In this document: positions 56,999 through 64,000 of the stretch, piece after piece
Layout of the letters: each line of letters starts with the position of its first letter
Numbering within the stretch: position 1 is the stretch's first letter
Source: Streptomyces fodineus
GTDB lineage: Bacteria > Actinomycetota > Actinomycetes > Streptomycetales > Streptomycetaceae
Assembly: GCF_001735805.1 (NCBI RefSeq)
Contig: NZ_CP017248.1
Coordinates: forward strand, 3,472,001 to 3,536,000
Direction of reading: 5' to 3'
Length of the DNA: 64,000 nt
Position numbers and translations under genes: made by a program
The notes under the pieces: generated by a model
What the model saw: only the letters and a program-made list of their open reading frames with translations
What the model was told of the DNA's origin: nothing
Database searches by the model: none

Positions 56999-57146
56999 AC
57001 CACATCGTCGTCCCGGTCTCATGTGCGCTGCCGGGTGGAGCGAAACGTCTCGAACTACAGCCGCCGGCCGCACCGGTGCCCGTGTTCGACCCGCCAGGGC
57101 AGCCGCGAGACCGGCGGCCCACGGGGGACGAGGAAGGAACTCCGAT

Positions 57147-57683
57147 ATGCCTCATCCTGCTGTCACTCGCCTGCATCAGCTACTCCCGCCGCCCGTCTCC
57201 GGAGGAGACGTGGTGGACTGGGAAGGACTCGCCAGCTCGATGCAGCTCGAACTCCCAGCGGACTACTGCGAGTTCGTTGAGTCGTACGGCGGGGGAGAGA
57301 TCGACGAGTACCTGTCCATTAGTACGCCGCCCGTCCCAGGATCGCCCTACGGGGACCTCCTCGACAGAGCCGATCCCGTACTTTCGGACCGGGACAGCCA
57401 GGAACTGGGCGTTCTCCTTTCAAGACGAGACTTGCCGCCCCTCTTGCCCTTCGCGGCCTCGGCCAGCGGCGATGTCGCCTTCTGGCTGCGGAAGGGCACA
57501 CTCGACAGTTGGAGGGTGGCCACTTTTCGGAGGCAGACGCAGCACGGGGCGAACCTCTGGACGATCTTCGACGGTGGCATGGCACAGTTCTGCCTGGCCG
57601 CCCTCACCGGCGCAGTGGATCCGTTCAGCGAACGGATCCTGGGACCAGGCCCGCACCTGTTCGTGAACTGGCGCGAGATGTAA
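57147..57683 (+). CDS. SMI1/KNR4 (SUKH) family protein
   Basis: A 178-residue SUKH-superfamily protein. The signature is MQLELPADYCEFVESYGGGEID near residue 31 (the LPxDYxxFxxxYGGG pattern), followed by PLLPFAASASGDVAFW near residue 100 and ANLWTIFDGGMAQFCLAAL near residue 132. SUKH proteins commonly act as immunity proteins of polymorphic toxin systems. No toxin is nearby, so this would be an orphan. The ATG has an AAGGAA ribosome-binding site. It follows the preceding hypothetical gene by 148 bp in the same direction. Confidence 0.85.
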   Translation: MPHPAVTRLHQLLPPPVSGGDVVDWEGLASSMQLELPADYCEFVESYGGGEIDEYLSISTPPVPGSPYGDLLDRADPVLSDRDSQELGVLLSRRDLPPLLPFAASASGDVAFWLRKGTLDSWRVATFRRQTQHGANLWTIFDGGMAQFCLAALTGAVDPFSERILGPGPHLFVNWREM

Positions 57684-57982
57684 CCACCGGGCCGACCCGC
57701 GCGGTCACCGGAACGCACTGCTGTCCTCGTGGGACCCGGTAGACGACTCACCTCATTGTGTACGGCAATCCCCGTGACCACAATCGACTGTCATCAACCC
57801 CATCGACGGCTGAGCGACCGGCCAGAAGTTCGGGACCCAGTTCCCCCATGACAACGGCGTGTTCCGGGGCGGTATTTCAGGGCACGGCGGCACCGCTTGT
57901 ACGTGTCGAATACTGCCGGGATGCCGTCCAGCTTGTAGCGGCCGACTCCCTCGGTCCCGGCCAACGACCCAACCGTGCCCGG
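57684..57982. other. Non-coding gap without recognisable feature
   Basis: The 299-bp stretch between the convergent SUKH and LppU-like genes has no reading frame with protein-like composition. Short frames on both strands show no motif. A decayed mobile element is possible but cannot be demonstrated. Confidence 0.5.
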
Positions 57983-58375
57983 CTATTTCTTGCCCTTCTG
58001 GTCGTTCTTCTTGAAGCAGACGACGAAGTTGCCAGGGCCTGACTGGGTGAGTGAGCCGGTCGTGCCGGGGACGTCGGAGCACGAGAAGGTGTCGACGACT
58101 CCGTCCTTGTCCATCTTCAGGACCTTGTAGTCGGCGTGCGGGTCGGTGCAGTCGAGCTTCTTGGTCTTCGCCTCCTTTGCCGTCCCGATGTTCTGGAAGC
58201 AGTCGCCGGCCTTGAGCGTCGCGGACTGGTCCTTCGTGTCGTACGGGCCCATGGCGCAGAACGCCACCAGGCCCGCGATGACAAGGACCAGACCGAGGAA
58301 GATCAGGCGGTTGCGTCGTATCTGCGCCGGGGTGTACGAGGCGTTCAGGCCGCCCTGGGGCGGTATTGGGGGCAC
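57983..58375 (-). CDS. Membrane-anchored LppU/SCO3897-like protein
   Basis: A 130-residue protein with a short cytoplasmic N-terminus (PPIPPQGGLNASYTPAQIRR), one transmembrane helix (LIFLGLVLVIAGLVAFCAM, about 24-43) and an extracytoplasmic domain with the cysteine pattern LKAGDCFQNIG, KLDCTDPHADYKVL, TFSCSD and FVVCFKK. The GDCF...C..PHxDYKV pattern resembles the LppU/SCO3897 family. Two disulfides are likely. The start is GTG with GAGGAA 6 nt upstream. The function is unknown. Confidence 0.75.
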   Translation of the reverse strand: MPPIPPQGGLNASYTPAQIRRNRLIFLGLVLVIAGLVAFCAMGPYDTKDQSATLKAGDCFQNIGTAKEAKTKKLDCTDPHADYKVLKMDKDGVVDTFSCSDVPGTTGSLTQSGPGNFVVCFKKNDQKGKK

Positions 58376-58718
58376 GGGCAGTTCCTCAGGCAGTGGGGAC
58401 GTGCGAAGGCGGCCACGAATCTAGCCCACCTGCCTGCACGCGTCGTTCGCCGCCCCCGTTGGTCCTGCCCGTCGACCTCGGGGGTTGCGCGGCGCCTTTG
58501 GTGAACTGTCCCGCGAGGGGTGGCGTCTGTGGCTCCGGCGTTGGCGTTTGTGCCGGACACCTCGGCCGGAAAGTCGGCGGAGCGCTGCCCTATGGCGACG
58601 TGGTCGGCCGAGGCCGGCGTAGCCCGGAAAAACCGATCCGAGCCGGCTCTGGGGGGCGGCTCACCCGCGCGGATGCGCTCGGCAGGACACTGGCCACGAG
58701 GGTGTGCATGGTGAGTTC

Positions 58719-58961
58719 ATGAACACTACACCTCACCCCAAGAAGGCCGTTTCCCGCATTCCGCGAGTATTCGCGGTGAGTGCCGCCCTGGGCATCGCTT
58801 GTGCGGCGGGGGTGGCGACCGCCACATCCGCCGTGGCCGCGACGCCCGTCACACACGTCGTCACAAAGGCCGCCCCAGCCTACGGCCACGGTGGCGGCGG
58901 GGACGGCGAGCACTTCCAGTGCGGCAACGGCCTCCTCGACCTGCTCAACTTCTGCAACTGA
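58719..58961 (+). CDS. Small secreted peptide with chaplin-like CGN...GLL...C end
   Basis: An 80-residue precursor. Residues about 14-46 make a signal peptide (VFAVSAALGIACAAGVATAT, then AVAATP), leaving a mature peptide of about 35-40 residues with a Gly/His-rich GHGGGGDGEH stretch and a C-terminal CGNGLLDLLNFCN. Two cysteines could form a disulfide. The order CGN, GLL, N, C, N recalls a compressed chaplin domain, but the peptide is too short for a chaplin. ATG at 58719 is used. No clear ribosome-binding site is seen, and a GTG at 58704 is possible. A strong hairpin lies downstream. Confidence 0.65.
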   Translation: MNTTPHPKKAVSRIPRVFAVSAALGIACAAGVATATSAVAATPVTHVVTKAAPAYGHGGGGDGEHFQCGNGLLDLLNFCN

Positions 58962-59032
58962 CGGACAACCGGCGGCGGTTCCTGTTCGCCAACCACGCAA
59001 CAGCACCATGAAGAAGTCCACCCACCCACCCC

Positions 59033-59079
59033 CAGGGCGGTCAGGGACAGGGGCAGGATCCCCCTCCCTGACCGCCCTG
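59033..59079. terminator. Bidirectional terminator
   Basis: CAGGGCGGTCAGGGA at 59033-59047 and TCCCTGACCGCCCTG at 59065-59079 are perfectly complementary over 15 bp. The 17-nt loop contains a further GGGG/CCCC pairing. It lies 71 bp after the small-peptide gene and 138 bp from the stop of the convergent gene. Confidence 0.85.
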
Positions 59080-59217
59080 CCGACCACAACCGAAGGCTCC
59101 GTGTCGGAGTGAGCACCGCAGCACGGTCGTCGAGCCACGCCGCCGCCGATGCCGCCTGCGGGTTCGTCTCTGTCAACACCCATGCCCTGCCCTGCCTGGT
59201 CATCCTGTGCCCGGTGT

Positions 59218-59784
59218 CTACACGACACCCAGCCCCCGCTTCGCAAGGCGTTTGAGGGCGCGGGAGAACTCGTCGACTGCGTCGCCGAGCTCTTTGTGGA
59301 GCCCGCGTACGGACGCGTGGGCGTCCGGATCCAGTGTGTGAGCGCCGCGGGCCTGATGAGAGCGGATCTGGCCATCCACCTGGTGCGCGTGGCTTCGCAC
59401 GATCACCGGCTTCTCGAACAGCGCCAGCGGGTCGGACGCCATGGAGCACCACCTGGGGGCTGCACGTGGCAAGGTCGGTGCGATCCCTGTCCACCTGTCG
59501 GAGGGGGTTTGCCCTCCCAGTGCCGGCATCAGCTGGATCCTCGCCTCGATGAATGGTGAGGTGAAGGTGTGGAGCTCGGTTTGGAGCGGGTCGAGTTGTG
59601 TGATGGTCGCGGCCTTGACGCTCCCGAGTGACGTATACCTGGCCCCCATCGCCGTAGCTACGGCGCCCACTATCACGCCGCCAAGACCGATCCAAGCCAC
59701 TGGAGCTTCGGACTGGGCCACCGGCTCCCCCTCAGCGCTCCCGTCACGCAGCCGTACCCATGGTGTCAGGGGTAGCACGACCAT
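59218..59784 (-). CDS. Hypothetical single-pass membrane protein
   Basis: A 188-residue frame with one transmembrane segment (PVAWIGLGGVIVGAVATAM, about 31-50) and a hydrophilic C-terminal region containing a helical EFSRALKRLAKRGLG end. No family was recognised. The ATG at 59784 was chosen because the more upstream part of the frame is basic and unlike protein. No ribosome-binding site is obvious and codon bias is weaker than in neighbours, so this call is uncertain. Confidence 0.45.
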   Translation of the reverse strand: MVVLPLTPWVRLRDGSAEGEPVAQSEAPVAWIGLGGVIVGAVATAMGARYTSLGSVKAATITQLDPLQTELHTFTSPFIEARIQLMPALGGQTPSDRWTGIAPTLPRAAPRWCSMASDPLALFEKPVIVRSHAHQVDGQIRSHQARGAHTLDPDAHASVRGLHKELGDAVDEFSRALKRLAKRGLGVV

Positions 59785-59956
59785 GGAATACAGCGGAAAC
59801 CCCTGGCACCGAGTTGCCGGTTGTTCCGAATCGCCCCTGCTCTTCCGGAGCATTCGAAACCTCGCCGTACGACTGCCGGCGGGTGCGCACCCGTACACGG
59901 CGGCCGGCATCGCTCCCGCTCCCACGCCCGACTCGGCACCGGTGTCGGCACCACCC

Positions 59957-61015
59957 TCAAGCCGTCCGCCTCCGCGACGCCGTCTTCTTCGCCGTACTCT
60001 TCGAAGCCGCCGCCTTCTTGCCCGCCGCCTTGGAACCCGCCGTCTTCTTCGCTCCGGCTCCCGCCCCGGCCCCGGCCCCCTGAGCCGCCTTGGACGTCGA
60101 CTTCCGGGCCGGTGCCGCCTTCTTCGCGGCCGTGGCGGCCGCCTTCTTCGCCGTGGACGTCGACTTCTTGCCCCCGGCCGCCTTGGGCGCAGCCCTCGGC
60201 GGCAAGGGTCTGACCTCGGCCTCGCCGCCGGCCGTCGCCTCGCGGGACTCCCGTGCCGCTCGCACGCTGTTCTCCAGGGCCGCCATCAGGTCCAGGACCT
60301 TGCCCCCGGCCGCCGGCGCGGGTGCCTCAGGGGGTGCCTCGCCGGCGGCCTTCGCGGCGATGACCTCCTCCAGCGCCTCTCGGTACTCGTCGTGCAGATC
60401 CTCCAGGTCGACCTCGCCGAGGGTGTCCATCAGGGCGTCCGCGAGGTCGAGTTCCTTGTCGCGGATGGTGACGGAGGCGTCGGGGGCCACACCCTCGGGG
60501 GCGCGGACCTCGTCCGGCCACAGCAGGCCGTGCATGGCGATGGCGTCGCCGACCACCCGGAGCATGCCGAGGCGTTCGCGGCCGCGCAGGGCGTACTTCG
60601 CGATGGCCACCTTGTTGCTGCGCTTCAGGGCCTCGCGCAACAGCGTGTACGGCTTCGCGGCCGGCGTGCCGGAGGCTGCCAGGTAGTACGCCGCGTCCAT
60701 CTGGAGCGGGTCGATCCGGTCGGCCGGCACGAAGGCCACGATCTCGATCGTGCGGGCGGTCGGGATCGGCAGGTGGGAGAGGTCCTCGTCGCTGATCGGG
60801 ATGATCGTGCCGTCCGCGTCCTCGTACCCCTTGCCGATCTCCGTGCCGCTGACCTCGCGCTCCTCCAGCTCGCAGAACTTGCGGTAGCGGATGCGGCCGC
60901 CGTCCTCGGTGTGGATCTGGCGGAAGGAGATCGAATGGCTCTCGGTGGCGTTCACCAGCTTGATCGGAATGCTGACGAGCCCGAAGGAGATCGCGCCGTT
61001 CCATATGGATCGCAC
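59957..61015 (-). CDS. ku: Ku protein (non-homologous end joining)
   Basis: A 352-residue homodimeric DNA-end-binding protein. The Ku core spans about residues 1-255: RSIWNGAISFGLVSIPIKLV at the start, SFRQIHTEDGGRIRYRKFC near residue 33, and KPYTLLREALKRSNKVAIAK near residue 121. The C-terminal about 90 residues are a Lys/Ala-rich tail (KKAAATAAKK type) that resembles histone H1 and is known to modulate DNA binding in streptomycete and mycobacterial Ku. The GTG at 61015 is preferred as GGAAGGG is 8 nt upstream. It is divergent from the LigD-type polymerase gene. Confidence 0.95.
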   Translation of the reverse strand: MRSIWNGAISFGLVSIPIKLVNATESHSISFRQIHTEDGGRIRYRKFCELEEREVSGTEIGKGYEDADGTIIPISDEDLSHLPIPTARTIEIVAFVPADRIDPLQMDAAYYLAASGTPAAKPYTLLREALKRSNKVAIAKYALRGRERLGMLRVVGDAIAMHGLLWPDEVRAPEGVAPDASVTIRDKELDLADALMDTLGEVDLEDLHDEYREALEEVIAAKAAGEAPPEAPAPAAGGKVLDLMAALENSVRAARESREATAGGEAEVRPLPPRAAPKAAGGKKSTSTAKKAAATAAKKAAPARKSTSKAAQGAGAGAGAGAKKTAGSKAAGKKAAASKSTAKKTASRRRTA

Positions 61016-61078
61016 GTGCCGCACCCTTCCCTAGGCCGATTCCGACGCTTTCAGCTGTTTGTCTGGGATTGTCATCGT

Positions 61079-61987
61079 ATGACGCCTATCACAGAGGTGG
61101 AGGGGCGGCGGGTCGCCCTCAGCAACCTGGAGAAGGTGCTGTATCCGGAGACCGGCTTCACCAAGGCGGAGCTGGTGCACTACTACGCGACCAGCGCCGA
61201 GGTACTGCTGCCGCATCTGCGCGACCGGGCCGTGTCCTTCCTGCGCTATCCGGACGGGCCCGAGGGACAGCTGTTCTTCACGAAGAACGTTCCGCCCGGT
61301 ACACCCGAGTGGGTCACCACCGCCGAGGTGCCGCGGTCGTCGGCCGACAGTCCGGCCCGGATGGTGGTGGTGCAGGATCTGGCGAGCCTGGTCTGGGCGG
61401 CGAATCTCGTCACCGAGTTCCACACCCACCAGTGGCTGGTGCAGACCCCGGACCAGGCCGACCGGCTGGTCTTCGATCTCGACCCGGGCGCGCCCGCGAC
61501 CATCGTGCACTGCTGCGAGGTGGCCCTGTGGCTGCGCGAGCGGCTCGCGGCGGACGGTATCGAGGCGTACCCGAAGACGGCCGGCTCGAAGGGGCTGCAC
61601 CTGCTGGCCTCGGTCCAGGGCTCGTCATCCGAACGGACGAGCGAGTACGCGAAGGCGCTCGCCGTGGAGGCCGAGCGGGCGATGCCGCGGCTGGTGGTGC
61701 ACCGGATGACGAAGAGCCTCCGACCGGGCAAGGTGTTCGTCGACTGGAGCCAGAACGCGGCCCGCAAGACCACGGCCACGCCCTACACGCTGCGCGCCCG
61801 CAGCGCCCCGCTCGTCTCCGCGCCGGTGAGCTGGGAGGAGGTCGCGGACTGCCGCGACCCTGGCCGACTGGAGTTCCAGGCGGGCGACATCGCTCCGCGG
61901 CTGCAGGACCTCGGGGATCTCATGGCCGGACTGCTGGACCCGCAAGCGGCCACACCGCTCCCTGACCCACACCCCCGTGCCCTCTGA
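61079..61987 (+). CDS. LigD-type NHEJ polymerase domain protein
   Basis: A 302-residue stand-alone primase/polymerase of the LigD family that fills in or adds nucleotides at broken ends held by Ku. Motifs: LSNLEKVLYPETGFTKAEL near residue 12, catalytic Asp pair in RLVFDLDPG near residue 136, the SGSKGLHL-like GSKGLHLLASV near residue 170, and GKVFVDWSQNAARKTT near residue 220. No ligase or phosphoesterase domain is fused, so the ligase must be encoded elsewhere. ATG at 61079 is 63 bp from the ku start. No Shine-Dalgarno is seen. Confidence 0.93.
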   Translation: MTPITEVEGRRVALSNLEKVLYPETGFTKAELVHYYATSAEVLLPHLRDRAVSFLRYPDGPEGQLFFTKNVPPGTPEWVTTAEVPRSSADSPARMVVVQDLASLVWAANLVTEFHTHQWLVQTPDQADRLVFDLDPGAPATIVHCCEVALWLRERLAADGIEAYPKTAGSKGLHLLASVQGSSSERTSEYAKALAVEAERAMPRLVVHRMTKSLRPGKVFVDWSQNAARKTTATPYTLRARSAPLVSAPVSWEEVADCRDPGRLEFQAGDIAPRLQDLGDLMAGLLDPQAATPLPDPHPRAL

Positions 61988-62232
61988 GCCACACCCGGCT
62001 CCCCCAAAGCCACACGCTCGTGCCCGCTGAGCCACACCCTGCCCCCCCCAAAGCCACACCCCCGTACCCACTGAGCCACACCCTGGCCCCCAACGCCGTA
62101 CCCCCCGAGCCACACCCCGGCCCTCACACCCCCGTACCCCCGAGCCACACCCTGCCCCCCAAGCCAACCTCCCCGCACCCCCGAGCCACACCCCGCCCCC
62201 AAGCCAACCTCCGCCCCCCTGAGACACACCAC
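61986..62232. repeat. C-rich GAGCCACACC tandem repeat tract
   Basis: GAGCCACACC recurs at 61986, 62029, 62073, 62107, 62142 and 62183, with a variant GAGACACACC at 62221, at intervals of 34-44 bp separated by poly-C spacers. It fills the whole gap between the convergent polymerase and NERD genes and begins inside the polymerase stop codon region. Confidence 0.85.
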
Positions 62233-62242
62233 ACCCCCAGCC

Positions 62243-63046
62243 CTACACCCTCCCCCACGTGTTCCGGTCCCGTGCCATCGCGTGCAGCGCCTCCACGTCC
62301 GCCGGCTTCAGCACCGCGCCGAGCCGGGCCAGGCCCGTCAGCTCGGTGTCCTGGAGGATCCGTACCGTCCTCGGCGGTACCGCCACCGTCACGTCGGCCG
62401 GGCCCGCCAGGGCCAGCACCGGGCGTACCTCGGCGGTCAGGGCGTAGGAGGCCCGGTCGGCGACGGCGCGCAGCCGGCGCAGCAGCGGCTCGGCCTCGCG
62501 GCGGCCCACGGTGACCATCGGGTCGGCGACCAGGACCCGGGCCTTGCGGGCGTACAGGGCGTGCAGGGCGAAGAGGCCGCCGGGGCCGAGCAGGAGATGG
62601 TGGATGCGGTCGCCGCCGGGCAGGGCGATGGAGTGCAGGGTGTGCCAGCCGGCGCCCTCCAGGGCGTCCACGGCCGTGCCGACGGCCTCCTCGGCGGCCA
62701 GGGCGCGCCGGCGCGGGTCGGGGCGCAGCCGGTGCGCGGGGCCGGGATCGCGGTCGAGGGCGACGAGCAGGGCCTCGCCGGGGCGGTTGGGCGCGAGGTC
62801 GTCGTCCGGGTGCAGGGTCAGCCGGGCGAGTTCCGCGGGGGTCGGCACCGGCGGCGGGCCCACGGTCACCGGGCCGGTCAGGAACGGCCGCAGAGCCTCG
62901 AGTACGTCGTCCCTGCTGTCCTCGCCGAGCAGGTTGACCCGGCCTGCCGCACGGTCGTACCAGGCGACATTGCTTCCGTCCGGGCGGCAGACGTACAGCC
63001 TTTCCCGGCCGTGCCGATAGGCCGGCACCACGCGCAGTGCGCTCAT
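62243..63046 (-). CDS. NERD domain-containing protein
   Basis: A 267-residue protein with a nuclease-related domain at about residues 115-210: EEAVGTAVDALEGAGWHTLHS then GGDRIHHLLLGPGGLFALHAL, the place of the Asp-x-Lys-like catalytic residues in the restriction-endonuclease-like fold. The canonical IDHLLIGPGG Asp is His here (RIHHLLLGPGG), so activity is uncertain. The N-terminal 60 residues form a small beta-rich region (ERLYVCRPDGSNVAWYDR). GAGGGGT precedes the ATG. Its role could be DNA processing. It is convergent with the LigD-type gene. Confidence 0.83.
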   Translation of the reverse strand: MSALRVVPAYRHGRERLYVCRPDGSNVAWYDRAAGRVNLLGEDSRDDVLEALRPFLTGPVTVGPPPVPTPAELARLTLHPDDDLAPNRPGEALLVALDRDPGPAHRLRPDPRRRALAAEEAVGTAVDALEGAGWHTLHSIALPGGDRIHHLLLGPGGLFALHALYARKARVLVADPMVTVGRREAEPLLRRLRAVADRASYALTAEVRPVLALAGPADVTVAVPPRTVRILQDTELTGLARLGAVLKPADVEALHAMARDRNTWGRV

Positions 63047-63145
63047 GCGCCATCACCCCTCGACCATGGGAACAGGCAGGGTGCTCCCGGGGCAAGACCG
63101 GTTACCGTGGAGGGCGGCCCCGCGAGGGGAGTTGGGGAGGCGCCG

Positions 63146-63654
63146 TTGCGGATCCGCGGAAGGCAGCCCGACGTACCGGTTCCGGCGAGCCCGTGGAACG
63201 AGATCGTGCCTGGTCTGTGGATGGGCGGGCACGAGTTCCGGGGCCGCTCGGGACGGCCGGAGCTCGCTGTCGTACGTGCTGAGTTCGATGTGGTGCAGAC
63301 GCTGCTGCGGATGCCGGGGTACGGCCCCGATCCGGGGGTCGAGCACCATGTGTGGCCGATTCCGGACGGCCCGCTGGACGGGACGCAGCTCGCCGGCGTG
63401 ATCCGGCTGGCCCACGCGGCGAACGAGGCGCTGGACGCCGGGCGCCGGGTGCTGGTGCGCTGTTACCACGGGTACAACCGCTCGGGCCTGGTCGTCGCGC
63501 ATGCGCTGGCCCAGCGGGTCCTGCCTCGCCCGACGAGGTGATCCAGCTGATCCGGGCCCGGCGCTCGGCGTGGGCGCTGCACAACGAGTTGTTCGTGGAG
63601 TATCTGCGCGCGGGCCTGTCGACCGTGCGGCTGCTGGAGGAACTGGCCGAGTAG
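63146..63654 (+). pseudogene. Tyrosine/dual-specificity phosphatase gene interrupted by a frameshift
   Basis: The first frame from a TTG at 63146 (GGGAGG 5 nt upstream) encodes SPWNEIVPGLWMGGHEF and the intact CX5R active site in VRCYHGYNRSGLV near residue 109, then hits TGA at 63539-63541 soon after LAQRVLP. The continuation ASPDEVIQLIRARRSAWALHNEL lies in the frame one base back and ends at TAG 63652-63654. A missing base near 63515-63525 explains both. It may be a real mutation or a sequencing error. Without it the protein would be about 169 residues. Confidence 0.8.
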
Positions 63655-63767
63655 CCTCTCTCTTCAAGCGTCACCCCGACGGGTGCAAAAAGGACTTATA
63701 TACGAATTTCCTCGTTTACACATAAGGTGTACGGGGCCCCGTCCGACCCCGACACCCCAGGAGCACC
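63655..63767 (+). promoter_or_regulatory. AT-rich upstream region of lipoprotein gene
   Basis: From 63688 to 63726 the sequence is markedly AT-rich for this genome (runs such as AAAAAGGACTTATATACG), as in Streptomyces promoters. No consensus -35/-10 pair could be fixed. CAGGAG gives the ribosome-binding site of the next gene. Confidence 0.4.
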
Positions 63768-64000
63768 GTGCCAGCCCGCCGTCCCGCGCGTACCGCCCTC
63801 ACCGCGGCCGCCGTCGCCCTGCTCTCGGTGACGGCGGTGGCCTGCGGGGACACCGGAGGACTGCGAGGCGCGGGCGCGGCCCCGACCGCCGTCAGCCCCG
63901 CCAAGCTCTGGCCCCACCTGCGCCCGGCGTCCAGTCCCGCCTACCCCTACGCCGTGTCGACCCGTGCCGTCGTCAAGGGGATCACCGTCCCCGGCGACGA
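63768..64000 (+). CDS. Putative secreted lipoprotein (5' part, truncated by window end)
   Basis: The frame from GTG at 63768, with CAGGAG 5 nt upstream, stays open for 77 codons to the window edge. The start is Arg-rich (ARRPARTA), then a hydrophobic core (LTAAAVALLSVTAVAC) ends in a lipobox-like AVAC at about residue 24, so the mature protein is likely lipid-anchored. The lipobox -3 residue is Ala, slightly off consensus. The visible mature part is Ala/Pro rich. Family unknown. Confidence 0.7.
   Translation, partial: MPARRPARTALTAAAVALLSVTAVACGDTGGLRGAGAAPTAVSPAKLWPHLRPASSPAYPYAVSTRAVVKGITVPGD

Noticed and set aside
57753..58082. Possible transposase remnant on the minus strand
   Set aside because: Translation shows no DDE or HUH motif, and no terminal inverted repeats could be found. 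The evidence is too weak for a mobile-element call.
61986..62232. Possible CRISPR array
   Set aside because: Repeats are 10 bp with degenerate C-rich spacers and variable period, with no cas genes.

Overview
The window is a high-GC actinobacterial chromosome segment, almost certainly from a Streptomyces. The evidence is the extreme third-position GC, the scy/filP polar cytoskeleton pair, EndoMS/NucS mismatch repair, Ku/LigD-type end joining, a Rho factor with a long charged insertion, a chiS-chiR-chiC chitinase locus, and the atp-wecA-glyA-sua5-prmC-prfA-rpmE-LCP-rho-thrB-thrC-hom-lysA order, which matches, from memory, the S. coelicolor SCO54xx to SCO53xx core region.

Layout. 0.1-4.9 kb: MarR regulator, MFS exporter, then a propionate/B12-linked group (thiolase and MeaB on the minus strand, methylmalonyl-CoA epimerase on the plus strand). 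5.0-10.1 kb: Scy and FilP, two large coiled-coil proteins of the tip-organising centre, closed by a strong terminator. 10.1-14.3 kb: two tandem, mutually similar ABC exporters. 14.3-20.5 kb: small Cys/His protein, luciferase-like oxidoreductase, SCO5389-type protein, nucS, a membrane-anchored ATPase with a degenerate P-loop, and a STAS protein. 20.5-25.1 kb: 3-hydroxyacyl-CoA dehydrogenase, a TetR regulator divergent from a Drr-type ABC exporter, PduO-type cobalamin adenosyltransferase and a membrane protein. 25.2-29.0 kb: chitin-responsive two-component system and secreted chitinase, with two copies of the 12-bp chi direct repeat over the promoter.

29.6-37.4 kb holds the complete F1Fo ATP synthase operon atpIBEFHAGDC on the minus strand, with a candidate Rex operator upstream of atpI, intra-operon hairpins and an intrinsic terminator after atpC. 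37.7-54.6 kb continues on the minus strand with housekeeping genes: envelope glycosyltransferase, divergent SHMT, LMW-PTP-like protein lacking its nucleophile, Sua5, PrmC, RF1, L31 (with a textbook sigma-R promoter), LCP protein, Rho, the threonine/lysine genes thrB, thrC, hom and lysA, and the ArgS-like NrtL protein.

53.7-55.8 kb is unusually rich in simple repeats and ends at a tRNA-Arg(CCG), a plausible integration site. Beyond the tRNA synteny breaks: AT-richer orphan genes (a zinc-knuckle hypothetical and a SUKH/SMI1-KNR4 immunity-type protein), a membrane lipoprotein-like protein and a tiny secreted peptide. At 60-64 kb divergent ku and ligD-polymerase genes are followed by a C-rich repeat tract, a NERD protein, a frameshifted tyrosine phosphatase and the start of a lipoprotein gene cut by the window edge.

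Functional links: MeaB, epimerase, thiolase and PduO adenosyltransferase all serve coenzyme-B12/methylmalonyl-CoA metabolism, although the mutase itself is not here. Several regulatory sites (Rex, sigma-R, chi repeats, TetR operator) can be read directly from the DNA. No rRNA genes, CRISPR arrays, intact insertion sequences or biosynthetic clusters were seen.
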